Both the position numbers and the translations under genes were made by a program. DNA of 64,000 nucleotides from Rhodospirillaceae bacterium. Lineage in GTDB: Bacteria > Pseudomonadota > Alphaproteobacteria > Rhodospirillales > UBA2165. Under the pieces are notes generated by a model. It was not told where the DNA came from. It worked only from the letters and a program-made list of their open reading frames with translations, and searched no databases. Below, piece by piece: positions 8,287-15,672 of the stretch; the stretch's first letter is position 1, and every line of letters begins with the position of its first letter. The stretch covers positions 1 to 64,000 of the forward strand of contig JABIHH010000062.1 in the NCBI GenBank assembly GCA_018649725.1, read 5' to 3'.

Positions 8287-9270
8287 CTATTTGAAAAGCT
8301 TCATCAAAGCAGCGCCGTGTTTTGGACTGCGTTTGAGTACTTCTTTCCAACCTGCACCATAAGCAGCATCTAGCCACTTTTTACGATCAGCACCTTTAAA
8401 TTCAATAATTTTCATGCCTTTACCGGTGCGAAAAGAGGTTTCTTTGTTGATGCCTGCCATAATTCCAGGGCTGCCAGGCTCGCGTGATTTTTCGGCTTCC
8501 ATACCTACTTTCGTGATCACAGCTTGTGCCTGTGGGCTTAATTTCTTCCAAGTTTTCAAATTGATCAGGGTATGGAGCGATGAGGCATAGAAACCTGGAT
8601 TGACTTGGAATTTAGTAACTTTTATCCATGGTGGCACCCAACCAGAACCCGGCCAGCCATAGCCTTGAACCGTACCATTTTCCATCAAAGTATAAATTTG
8701 TGGCATTGATGATGACTGAGTTGTTGCACCCAAAGATCTAAAGAAGGTTGTGTAAACAGGTGACACTCGAAGATGGAGACCTTTTAGGTCAGGCTTAGTG
8801 ATGGGTTTACTGAGAAACAAGTGGAACGGGCCAAAATCCCAATGACGTGCGACATAGTGAATATTTTTCTTATTCAACAGTTTTTCAACGTAGGCAATGC
8901 CACCGTTTTGACGTAATTCATGATAACTCTTTGTTGATAGACGTAAGACCGGTGATTCGGGCATAACGTTGCCAAAATACGATTCAGTGCAACCAACAAG
9001 GTCATAAGCGCCTTTGGACATCTTTTGAGTTAGAGTTAAATGGCTACCAATTGCTGGCGCGCCGCCAATCATTTTAACTTTAATGACGCCTGCGCCGGCG
9101 GCATTGATTTTTTTCACAACGGCTTCAAAAGGGCGGCCTGGAGGGCTGCCGATGGGGAAGCAGCTGGCGCCGCGGATGGTAACTTCTTTGGATACAGCCG
9201 GAGCTGCATTGAGGCTCAGCACAGCAAGTGATGCTGCGGCAGTTGCCAGAATAGTCGTTCTAATAGTCAT
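8287..9270 (-). CDS. TRAP transporter periplasmic substrate-binding protein (DctP family)
   Basis: A 327-residue binding protein with a clear signal peptide (residues 1-27, TILATAAASLAVLSLNAAPAVS). The DctP core is visible, including LKGLHLRVSPVYTTFFRSLGA, in which R168 corresponds to the conserved arginine that clamps a substrate carboxylate. It delivers a carboxylated solute to the DctQM membrane pair encoded downstream. Upstream enzymes of opine-dehydrogenase and hydroxyacyl-dehydrogenase type suggest an amino-acid-derived or hydroxy acid substrate, but this is inference. The RBS is GGGAG before ATG 9268-9270. Confidence 0.9.
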   Translation of the reverse strand: MTIRTTILATAAASLAVLSLNAAPAVSKEVTIRGASCFPIGSPPGRPFEAVVKKINAAGAGVIKVKMIGGAPAIGSHLTLTQKMSKGAYDLVGCTESYFGNVMPESPVLRLSTKSYHELRQNGGIAYVEKLLNKKNIHYVARHWDFGPFHLFLSKPITKPDLKGLHLRVSPVYTTFFRSLGATTQSSSMPQIYTLMENGTVQGYGWPGSGWVPPWIKVTKFQVNPGFYASSLHTLINLKTWKKLSPQAQAVITKVGMEAEKSREPGSPGIMAGINKETSFRTGKGMKIIEFKGADRKKWLDAAYGAGWKEVLKRSPKHGAALMKLFK

Positions 9271-9366
9271 ATTTAGTCTCCCAGTTTGAGGATATTAAAG
9301 TTGGTGATCCTGTTAATGTTATAATTCCTTAATTCGTTCCTTAGTTTATCGCATAGTTATTAGTTC

Positions 9367-9377
9367 GTATACCATAC
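9367..9377. promoter_or_regulatory. Candidate GntR/FadR-type operator upstream of dctP
   Basis: The 11-base inverted repeat GTAT-ACC-ATAC lies 97 bases upstream of the substrate-binding protein start. It resembles the short GTAT/ATAC half-sites of FadR-subfamily GntR regulators, which often control TRAP loci. No such regulator gene lies in the window, so the assignment is tentative. Confidence 0.35.
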
Positions 9378-9394
9378 AATATAATTGACTTTCG

Positions 9395-10372
9395 TTAAGC
9401 TTCCATGGGCATCAGTTCGAGATGCTTCAATAAGGCGATGAAAGTGGATAGCTTCTCCCGTTTGTAAGCTTCGACATCCATATTATCAAAGTCGTAAAAA
9501 CCCTGACCGTGATTCATGCCGAGATGACCGTCGGCAATTTTTTTAGCAACAATGTCTGGTGCTTTGTAACGCTCGCCCAAATTCTCAGACAGATAAGCAC
9601 TGGCGTAGTGCAAAATATCGACGCCACCCCAATCGATAAATTCAACCGGACCCATGGTGGCATAGCGGATTCCAAACCCGGTGCGAACGGCTTTGTCGAT
9701 GTCTTCGGCGGTGGCTACTCCCTCTTCAATCATGCGCACCGCCTCGTTCATAATGAGCGATTGAAAGCGGGGAATGATATAGCCGGGTGAGGCTTTGCAA
9801 ATTACGGGCGTTTTGCCGATGGATTCTAAAAGCGCTACAAATGCGTTCAGTTTGGCTTTATCCGTTTGCTCGCTCGGGCTCACCTCAACAAGCGGGATGA
9901 GATAAGCCGGATTAAGGAAATGCGCGTTAAGGAAGTTTTCCGGATGGCTACTAAAGCCGGCCAATTCTGTTACCAGCATCGTTGATGTTGTCGACGCGAT
10001 AACGGCCTCGTCAGAGGCCAAGGCACTGGCGCGTTTAATCGCATCCTCTTTATAATCCAACAGTTCGGGCACGCCTTCAAAAATATAATCCGCGTCGCCC
10101 AAAACATCTGCGGCCTCCGTTAGGGCAACTCCGTGAATTCGGTTAAGGATGGCAGGGATCTTCGCCGCGTCCAAAACGTCGAGAGAAACCAGGAAGTCGA
10201 GATTTTCTTTGATCTCGGCTTTGCCCAGGTCGAGGAGTTTCTCCGAGTCTTCTGCGCTGCGGTCTTTAAAGTCCAAAATTGTGACGTCGTGGCCGGCATA
10301 GGCAAACACTTGTGCAATGCCACGCCCCATACGCCCGGCCCCTAAGGCGACAATCTTGGGAGAAGAACTCAA
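9395..10372 (-). CDS. 3-hydroxyacyl-CoA dehydrogenase family NAD-dependent oxidoreductase
   Basis: A 325-residue dehydrogenase with an N-terminal Rossmann fold (ALGAGRMGRGIAQVFAYAGHDV, residues 5-26) and the C-terminal 3HCDH helical domain (GYIIPRFQSLIMNEAVRMIEEGVATAEDIDKAVRTGFG). The family also contains L-carnitine and L-gulonate dehydrogenases as well as 3-hydroxybutyryl-CoA dehydrogenase. The usual EN(A/L)xxK acyl-CoA dyad is not obvious, so a free hydroxy acid substrate is plausible. The only workable start is TTG at 10372. Its TTGA overlaps the stop of the upstream opine-dehydrogenase-like gene, so the two are translationally coupled. It probably acts in the same pathway as the downstream TRAP importer. 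Confidence 0.85.
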   Translation of the reverse strand: MSSSPKIVALGAGRMGRGIAQVFAYAGHDVTILDFKDRSAEDSEKLLDLGKAEIKENLDFLVSLDVLDAAKIPAILNRIHGVALTEAADVLGDADYIFEGVPELLDYKEDAIKRASALASDEAVIASTTSTMLVTELAGFSSHPENFLNAHFLNPAYLIPLVEVSPSEQTDKAKLNAFVALLESIGKTPVICKASPGYIIPRFQSLIMNEAVRMIEEGVATAEDIDKAVRTGFGIRYATMGPVEFIDWGGVDILHYASAYLSENLGERYKAPDIVAKKIADGHLGMNHGQGFYDFDNMDVEAYKREKLSTFIALLKHLELMPMEA

Positions 10373-11457
10373 GTTGAAATTCCCTCTGCCAGCATTTGGC
10401 GCATCTCACCCGGGCTAAGATCTGCAAGCCCCAAGCTTTCGAGTGAGCGGCCAGAGTCATAAAGCGCATCGCCGGTGATGGCTGAACCGATGGCCAGCAG
10501 GCCCTCTGAAATCGTCATGGCTTGACCGATCCAACGACCGAGAGAAACATAAAACGCCAGGCCCAAGGCCGTGTCTTCGCGCATATAACGATGGGTATGG
10601 AGGTCAATATCCTCCCGCCAGTCACCGCTATCGGTCAACATCTCATGCGACGAATTGCCATACATCCATTCTTCCGACGCATCGTCATAGTGATTTTTGA
10701 GTGGAAAATGTGGTGCGCCATAGCCGAGCGCTTCCCTGAGATCAATGCGTTCCTGATCCAAGGCATTTGTTACACTGCGGATCGAGGGCTGCGTGCCCTC
10801 GTTGTGAATATCCCAGACATCGAAATGTTCAAGCGGTCCGGCGTTTAGAATTATCAACGGCGGATGGATGATCGGTCCGGCATTCATCAACGCGCCGTCA
10901 AGCAAATCGGTGATTTGTTCGGCTGCTGGATAGGCTTGCTTAATAATAGAAAAGGCACGATCGGCATCTTTGAGAGGATAGATCCCGGTCGGCAGGCGGG
11001 TCGCGTAAACGCTGATCCGGACATTATCCTCACCATGTTTGCGGGCGAGATAGGGTAGGGTGCCGGTTTCCCCAAAAGCGATGTTGGCCGTATTGCCGGC
11101 CTCCACGGCCGCTTTGGCATAAATATAGCCGCCGAACGTGCCGGGCGGCAGGTAGCCAACTTGACCTTCTTGCCAGAGCGGCGCGAGTTGGGGGGCGAGA
11201 GAAGTATGCGTATGACAAGGCAATGGCAAAACGACGAGCTCTGCATCTTTCATGGCGGCTGCCAAATCATCCGTCACAACCGCGATTGCAACATCCCGCG
11301 TGCCTTTGTGATCAGTGACTTTAATGGTTTTGGAGTCGCGGACAGAGCCGAACGCCGCCGCATCCCGGCGCCACAATCTAACACTATGACCTTGCTCGGT
11401 GAGGCTAACGGCTGCAGCGTAACAGCCATGCCCGCCGCCAATAACGGCAATATCCAA
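10369..11457 (-). CDS. Opine/octopine dehydrogenase-like NAD(P)-dependent enzyme
   Basis: A 362-residue protein with an N-terminal dinucleotide-binding motif (AVIGGGHGCYAAAVSLTEQGHSVRLWRR) and a C-terminal octopine-dehydrogenase-type domain. That domain carries the typical NAGPIIHPPLIILNAG segment near residue 195 and HFPLKNHYDD. These enzymes form or cleave a secondary amine between an amino acid and a keto acid. The start is TTG at 11455-11457 with a GGGAGA ribosome-binding site 8 bases upstream; no ATG fits before the Rossmann motif. It is the first gene of a leftward cluster (opine DH, hydroxyacyl DH, then TRAP), which suggests import and oxidation of an opine-like compound. Confidence 0.85.
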   Translation of the reverse strand: MDIAVIGGGHGCYAAAVSLTEQGHSVRLWRRDAAAFGSVRDSKTIKVTDHKGTRDVAIAVVTDDLAAAMKDAELVVLPLPCHTHTSLAPQLAPLWQEGQVGYLPPGTFGGYIYAKAAVEAGNTANIAFGETGTLPYLARKHGEDNVRISVYATRLPTGIYPLKDADRAFSIIKQAYPAAEQITDLLDGALMNAGPIIHPPLIILNAGPLEHFDVWDIHNEGTQPSIRSVTNALDQERIDLREALGYGAPHFPLKNHYDDASEEWMYGNSSHEMLTDSGDWREDIDLHTHRYMREDTALGLAFYVSLGRWIGQAMTISEGLLAIGSAITGDALYDSGRSLESLGLADLSPGEMRQMLAEGIST

Positions 11458-11486
11458 TTTGGTCTCCCAAGCGTTACTTTATTTCT

Positions 11487-11512
11487 TAATTAGTTTAAGC
11501 CTAAACTAATTA
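11487..11512. promoter_or_regulatory. 11-bp inverted repeat upstream of the opine dehydrogenase/TRAP cluster
   Basis: TAATTAGTTTA (11487-11497) and TAAACTAATTA (11502-11512) are perfect reverse complements with the 4-base spacer AGCC, 30 bases upstream of the TTG start at 11457. This is a likely transcription-factor operator or promoter element in the 136-base divergent region shared with pyrC. The binding protein is unknown. Confidence 0.55.
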
Positions 11513-11593
11513 GCTTTTTAGTCAATTGGCTTTTTTACATGTTTCATTTTTCAAGCTATAAGAAGCGAGCAAATTTGGGAAAAACTTGTATTC

Positions 11594-12640
11594 ATGACTG
11601 AAATCACGATCCGCCGCCCAGATGACTGGCATGTCCACCTCCGGGACGACGCCATGTTGGAAGCCGTGCTGCCCTTTACGGCCCGCCAGTTTGGCCGGGC
11701 GATTGTCATGCCCAATCTCGCGGCACCGGTGACGACGCCTGCCATGGCGGCTGACTATCGCCGGCGGATCCTGCAAGCCCTGCCGGATGAAAAAGCAGCT
11801 GAGAATTTTATCCCGCTGATGACGTGTTATCTGACAGATGATACAGCGGTGAATGATATCCAAAACGGTTATGCCGATGGCGTCTTTGCGGCTGCCAAGC
11901 TCTATCCCGCTAATGCGACGACGAATTCAGCGCATGGCGTGACCGATATCACGCGGCTCGAGCCGGTTTTTGCTAAAATGCAGGAGATGGGGATGCCGCT
12001 CTTGCTGCATGGTGAAGTGACCGATCCGGCGGTTGATATTTTTGACCGCGAAGCCGTCTATATTGATCAGGTGCTGACCCCATTGATCGAAGAGTTTCCG
12101 ACGCTCAAAATCGTCATGGAGCACGTGACAACCAAAGACGCGGTTAAATTTGTCCGTGCCCATAAGGGACAAATGGCGGCAACGATTACCGCGCATCATT
12201 TAATGATCAGCCGAAATGATATTTTTGCCGGCGGCATTCGCCCGCATCGTTATTGCCTACCGATTGCCAAGCGGGAAGTTCATCGCCTGGCCCTTCGGGA
12301 GGCGGCAACCTCAGGTGACAGCTGCTTCTTTTTAGGCACCGACACTGCGCCGCACCCGATTGACGATAAGGAAGCCGCTTGTGGCTGCGCTGGGATTTTC
12401 ACCGCCGCCAATGCGCTCGAGCTCTACACCCAGGTGTTTGATGAAGAAAACGCGCTGGATCGACTCGAAGGCTTCGCCTCTTTGCACGGCCCCGCTTTTT
12501 ATGGCATGGATGCCAATGAAGGCTCGGTCACTTTGGTCAAGGAAAATTGGCGGGTGCCGGGCACGATTGCGGTGCCGGATGGAAGTTCCGTTCACCCCTT
12601 TAGAGCGGGTGAAACCCTCAATTGGAAATTAAAAAATTAA
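11594..12640 (+). CDS. pyrC: Dihydroorotase, class II
   Basis: Catalyses ring closure of N-carbamoyl-aspartate to dihydroorotate in pyrimidine synthesis. The 348 residues match the usual length of class II PyrC. The binuclear zinc site is complete: HVHLRDD (H13, H15), the carboxylated lysine K101 in AAKLYPANATTNS, H138 in LLLHGE, H176 in MEHVTTK and D249 in GTDTAPH. It is divergent from the opine dehydrogenase gene. acuI follows 17 bases later in the same direction, probably in one transcript, although the two functions are unrelated. Confidence 0.96.
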   Translation: MTEITIRRPDDWHVHLRDDAMLEAVLPFTARQFGRAIVMPNLAAPVTTPAMAADYRRRILQALPDEKAAENFIPLMTCYLTDDTAVNDIQNGYADGVFAAAKLYPANATTNSAHGVTDITRLEPVFAKMQEMGMPLLLHGEVTDPAVDIFDREAVYIDQVLTPLIEEFPTLKIVMEHVTTKDAVKFVRAHKGQMAATITAHHLMISRNDIFAGGIRPHRYCLPIAKREVHRLALREAATSGDSCFFLGTDTAPHPIDDKEAACGCAGIFTAANALELYTQVFDEENALDRLEGFASLHGPAFYGMDANEGSVTLVKENWRVPGTIAVPDGSSVHPFRAGETLNWKLKN

Positions 12641-12657
12641 GTTAGGAAGGATAGAAG

Positions 12658-13656
12658 ATGGCCGATACATTTAATGCCCTGGTTTTGAACAAGGATGACG
12701 ATGGCGTAACTTCTGCCGTCCAAAGTGTCGGGCTTGATGATTTGCCGGAAGGCGATGTTGTTGTCGCTGTCGACTACTCCACGCTTAATTATAAAGATGG
12801 CCTTGTGCTCAAGGGCCTCGGCGGCTTGGTGCGCAACTACCCGCATGTGCCGGGCGTTGATTGTTCGGGCGTGATCGAAAGCTCAGACAGCGCTGATTTT
12901 GCTGCGGGTGACCGGGTTGTGCTTAACGGTTGGCGGTTCGGCGAGGTGTGCTGGGGCGGCTATGCGCAAAAGGCCCGCGTGCAATCGAGCCAATTGGTTA
13001 AACTGCCGGACAATATTTCAAATGAACAAGCAATGGCCATCGGCACGGCAGGCTATGCCGCCATGCTGGCGATCATGACCTTGGAAGATCATGGTCTCAC
13101 GCCAGATAGCGACGGTGAAGTTTTGATCACCGGTGCAGCGGGTGGCGTCGGCTCCATTGCGACGGCGATCCTGGCTAATCTTGGCTATCAAGTGGCAGCT
13201 TCGACGGGACGTGCGGAAACAGCCGACTATCTCAAATCTTTGGGCGCCGTCAGCATCATCAGCCGGGAAGAGCTTGAAGAGGCGCCGAAAGGCCCACTCG
13301 GTAAGGAGCGCTGGGCAGCGGCGATCGATAATGTTGGTGGGCCGATTTTGGCGAATTTACTGACAGCGATGAAATATCATGCGAGCGTGGCCGCGGTTGG
13401 CCTGGCAGCATCGGCTAAACTAGAGACCACAGTCGTGCCGTTTGTCATCAGAGGCGTCAATTTATTAGGCATCGATTCCGTTATGTGTCCGACCGAGCGC
13501 CGCGTTGTTGCTTGGGATCGATTGTCGAAAGAATTGCCTCAAGATAAGCTCGGCGATGCGGCGACGATTGTCGGTTTAAGCGATATAGGTGGCTATGCCG
13601 ATGATATTTTGGCAGGTAAAGTCAAAGGTCGTGTTGTCGTAGATGTGAATACATAA
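12658..13656 (+). CDS. acuI: Acryloyl-CoA reductase (NADPH), AcuI/YhdH family
   Basis: A 332-residue zinc-independent medium-chain dehydrogenase. AcuI reduces toxic acryloyl-CoA to propionyl-CoA, a key step in DMSP and 3-hydroxypropionate metabolism in marine bacteria. Family hallmarks seen are STLNYKDGLVLKG near residue 41, HVPGVDCSGVI, GDRVVLNGWRFGEVCWGGYAQ, the NADPH-binding TGAAGGVGSIATAILANLGY, and SVMCPTERR near the C-terminus. A GGAAGG RBS precedes the ATG. No DMSP lyase is visible in the window, so detoxification of acrylate from other sources is equally possible. Confidence 0.9.
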   Translation: MADTFNALVLNKDDDGVTSAVQSVGLDDLPEGDVVVAVDYSTLNYKDGLVLKGLGGLVRNYPHVPGVDCSGVIESSDSADFAAGDRVVLNGWRFGEVCWGGYAQKARVQSSQLVKLPDNISNEQAMAIGTAGYAAMLAIMTLEDHGLTPDSDGEVLITGAAGGVGSIATAILANLGYQVAASTGRAETADYLKSLGAVSIISREELEEAPKGPLGKERWAAAIDNVGGPILANLLTAMKYHASVAAVGLAASAKLETTVVPFVIRGVNLLGIDSVMCPTERRVVAWDRLSKELPQDKLGDAATIVGLSDIGGYADDILAGKVKGRVVVDVNT

Positions 13657-13716
13657 GAGCGTGCGTTATCTAAATTGAGATTGTATAAAAACACATCACA
13701 TTTTTTAACAACAGAA

Positions 13717-13736
13717 ACAAATGGGGAAATATTAAA
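13717..13736 (+). repeat. Second copy of the 20-base leader/RBS (see 1622-1641)
   Basis: Identical to 1622-1641 and ending directly at the ATG of 13737, whereas the first copy ends 2 bases before its ATG. The preservation over 20 bases exceeds what a Shine-Dalgarno alone requires. The downstream genes are unrelated in family. Confidence 0.6.
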
Positions 13737-14198
13737 ATGGGTTTAGTTCCAGATTGGTTGGTCGACGGCATTAATACTGCTTTTCCAAAAAACGTCTGCT
13801 TAGTTGGCATAGCGCTTCCTGATGGTTATGCGCAAATCAGCCCTCGCGGCAGTGTGGTTGTCTATGACGAAAACACTTTGGCGATTTGGAATCGCGGCGG
13901 TGGAACAACGGCAGAATCAGGTAGTGATGGCAGCAAAATGACTGTCTACTTCCGTAATTCTGAATTCGGTGCCAGAGGTGGCAATGGCCTCCTCCCAGCC
14001 GGCGGCATTGCCCGGTTTTATGGCACAGCCGAAGTTCATAAAGAAGACGGCGACGTACGCGAAAAAGTGTGGACAACCATGCATCCGAAAGAACGCGAAA
14101 ATGATCCGGATAAAGCCGGTCATGCTGTCCTGATCCATTTGGAGCGCGCCGAGCAGCTTAATCATAAGCCGCTTGGTGATTTGCCCGGACCGGAATAA
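13737..14198 (+). CDS. Pyridoxamine 5'-phosphate oxidase-like FMN-binding split-barrel protein
   Basis: A 153-residue protein with features of the PNPOx-like split barrel: NVCLVGIALPDGYAQISPRGSVVVYDENTLAIWNRGGG near the N-terminus and GGIARFYGTAEVHKEDGDVREKVW in the middle. Such proteins bind FMN, F420 or haem and often reduce small molecules. No assigned function is recognisable. It is a single gene with its own strong terminator at 14239-14267. Its last codons contain a tandem duplication of GACCGGAATAAA (14188-14211), so a second in-frame-looking stop copy follows the real one. Confidence 0.65.
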   Translation: MGLVPDWLVDGINTAFPKNVCLVGIALPDGYAQISPRGSVVVYDENTLAIWNRGGGTTAESGSDGSKMTVYFRNSEFGARGGNGLLPAGGIARFYGTAEVHKEDGDVREKVWTTMHPKERENDPDKAGHAVLIHLERAEQLNHKPLGDLPGPE

Positions 14199-14238
14199 AG
14201 ACCGGAATAAAGACCTTATATCAAAGGGTTATTTAAAG

Positions 14239-14267
14239 CGGCGCTGCTTCGGTAGCGCCGTTTTTTT
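14239..14267 (+). terminator. Rho-independent terminator after the PNPOx-like gene
   Basis: CGGCGCTGC (14239-14247), tetraloop TTCG, GTAGCGCCG (14252-14260) and then seven T residues. The stem is nine pairs including one G-T wobble. Confidence 0.92.
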
Positions 14268-14369
14268 ATGTTTTAAGTGTTAACCTGATTTTCACGACTC
14301 TTTGGCATTCTTGATCCTCCAAATTGCCGTCTTCTCTACTAGGCGGGGTTTGAACTAGGAGAAAGTAGA

Positions 14370-14857
14370 ATGCATAAAGCACTAAAAATTGCTGGCTTGG
14401 GCGTGTTGTTAAGCGGTTGTGGTTATGTGGATGCTTATGAAGAAGCGGTCTACGACCATAAGCCGGTCTATTGCTATAAAAGCTTAGCGGCTGTGCAATG
14501 TTTTGATGAGCCGCAGCATACCATAAACAAAGATTGGTGAATTATTACGGCCCCCATCCGTCCCGGAGTGATGAGCCCGATCCCGTAGAGGTGCCGGAGC
14601 TGCAAGCGCCGACGGAAAGTGTTGAAAAATGGGTGAAAGATCCTGAGCCGGTGGCTAAGCCTCGCGTTCGCGTGCGTGGCATTTTGCGCACGGTCGGTTT
14701 TGGTAAGCCCTTGCCTACAACCTATCACACGATTTTGGATGAGGAGACGGCGGCTGAGCTTAAAAGCATGAAAATTACCGAGCCGGTACCGCCCAGCCCA
14801 GACGTGAGCAAGCCAAAATCAGCGTCTAAGACAATCGCGGAGAAGCTACAAGAATAA
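14370..14857 (+). pseudogene. Lipoprotein gene split by a frameshift near 14520-14530
   Basis: The first part (14370-14540, 56 codons) starts MHKALKIAGLGVLLSGCGYVDAYEE and has a lipobox LLSGC, so it is an outer- or inner-membrane lipoprotein. It stops at TGA 14538-14540. The second part (from TTG 14534 to 14857) continues in the frame one base back with VNYYGPHPSRSDEPDPVEVPELQAP, and a proline-rich tail. Reading frame 2 just upstream gives HKQRLVNYYGP, which joins smoothly to the first part. A single missing base around 14520-14530 would therefore restore a protein of about 160 residues. No classical slippery heptamer is evident. It could be a real mutation, an assembly error, or two overlapping genes. 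The function is unknown. Confidence 0.6.
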
Positions 14858-14907
14858 TTTTGATGTTTTAAAATATGGCGGTATCTCATTCTGCCAGTTA
14901 TGATAAG

Positions 14908-14936
14908 CCCGATGCATAGTTGTATCGGGTTTTTTT
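14908..14936 (+). terminator. Rho-independent terminator after the split lipoprotein gene
   Basis: CCCGATGCA (14908-14916) pairs with TGTATCGGG (14921-14929) and is followed by TTTTTTT. It ends only 12 bases before the ATG of the Sel1-repeat gene, so that gene's RBS (GAGGA) sits directly after the T-run. Confidence 0.88.
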
Positions 14937-14948
14937 ATTGAGGATTGG

Positions 14949-15629
14949 ATGAAGAAATATATTTCTAGCCTCGTTTTTGCGCTTGGTATTCTAATTGGCT
15001 CCAGTGCATTTTCCGAAATGCCGCCACCACCAAATTATAGTCAGTCGCCGGGCTGGTTGGAACGCGCTGCGATAAGTGGTGATGCGGCTTCGCAATATCT
15101 TCTTGCGCAAAAATTGGAGGCTGGCCTTGGTGGTGATCCCGATATCGTGGCTGCTGCAAAGTGGTACGCCAAAGCTGCCGTTCAAGGCAACGCGGCGGCA
15201 CAATTCCGCTTGGGCGAGCTGTATTATGCCGGCAAAGGCTTAAGCAAAGATCTCGCCCAGGCAGCCAAATGGTTTGAACGCGCCAAAGATAAGGGCTCGG
15301 TGGCTGCGGCTTATAATCTTGGCTTGATGTATGAGCGCGGATTGGGCGTTGAGAAAAACTTCGCCAAGGCCAGTGCGCTTTATCAATGGGCAGCCAATGC
15401 GGGGATTGCCCCGGCGCAGGTCAATTTGGCCTTTCTTTATATGCAGGGCAAAGGCGTCCTCAAAGACAATGGCCGCGCCCTAATGTGGCTCGAAATCGCC
15501 CGGCGCTCCGGAATTGCCGTGCCGACTGCGATCCTAGATAGCCTAAAAGCCAAAATGTCCCCCGGCGAAGTCGAAAGCGCCATCCAAATGGCCCTTAACC
15601 GCAAAACACAAATCAAAAAATCTAACTAA
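14949..15629 (+). CDS. Secreted Sel1-repeat (TPR-like) protein
   Basis: A 226-residue protein with a signal peptide (residues 1-22, ISSLVFALGILIGSSAFS) and four consecutive 36-residue Sel1-like repeats, from about residue 43 to 190. The repeats carry the pattern A-A-x-L-G-x-x-Y-x-x-G-x-G-V-x-x-D. Sel1 repeats form a solenoid for protein-protein contacts in the envelope. It stands alone between two terminator-bounded units. The partner is unknown. Confidence 0.88.
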   Translation: MKKYISSLVFALGILIGSSAFSEMPPPPNYSQSPGWLERAAISGDAASQYLLAQKLEAGLGGDPDIVAAAKWYAKAAVQGNAAAQFRLGELYYAGKGLSKDLAQAAKWFERAKDKGSVAAAYNLGLMYERGLGVEKNFAKASALYQWAANAGIAPAQVNLAFLYMQGKGVLKDNGRALMWLEIARRSGIAVPTAILDSLKAKMSPGEVESAIQMALNRKTQIKKSN

Positions 15630-15672
15630 CTGATTTCATTGCCAAATTAATTTACTAACTGTCAGTTATTAA

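Noticed and set aside
14515-14540. Programmed -1 frameshift site in the lipoprotein
   Set aside because: No X-XXY-YYZ heptamer or downstream pseudoknot is visible; mutation or sequence error is simpler.
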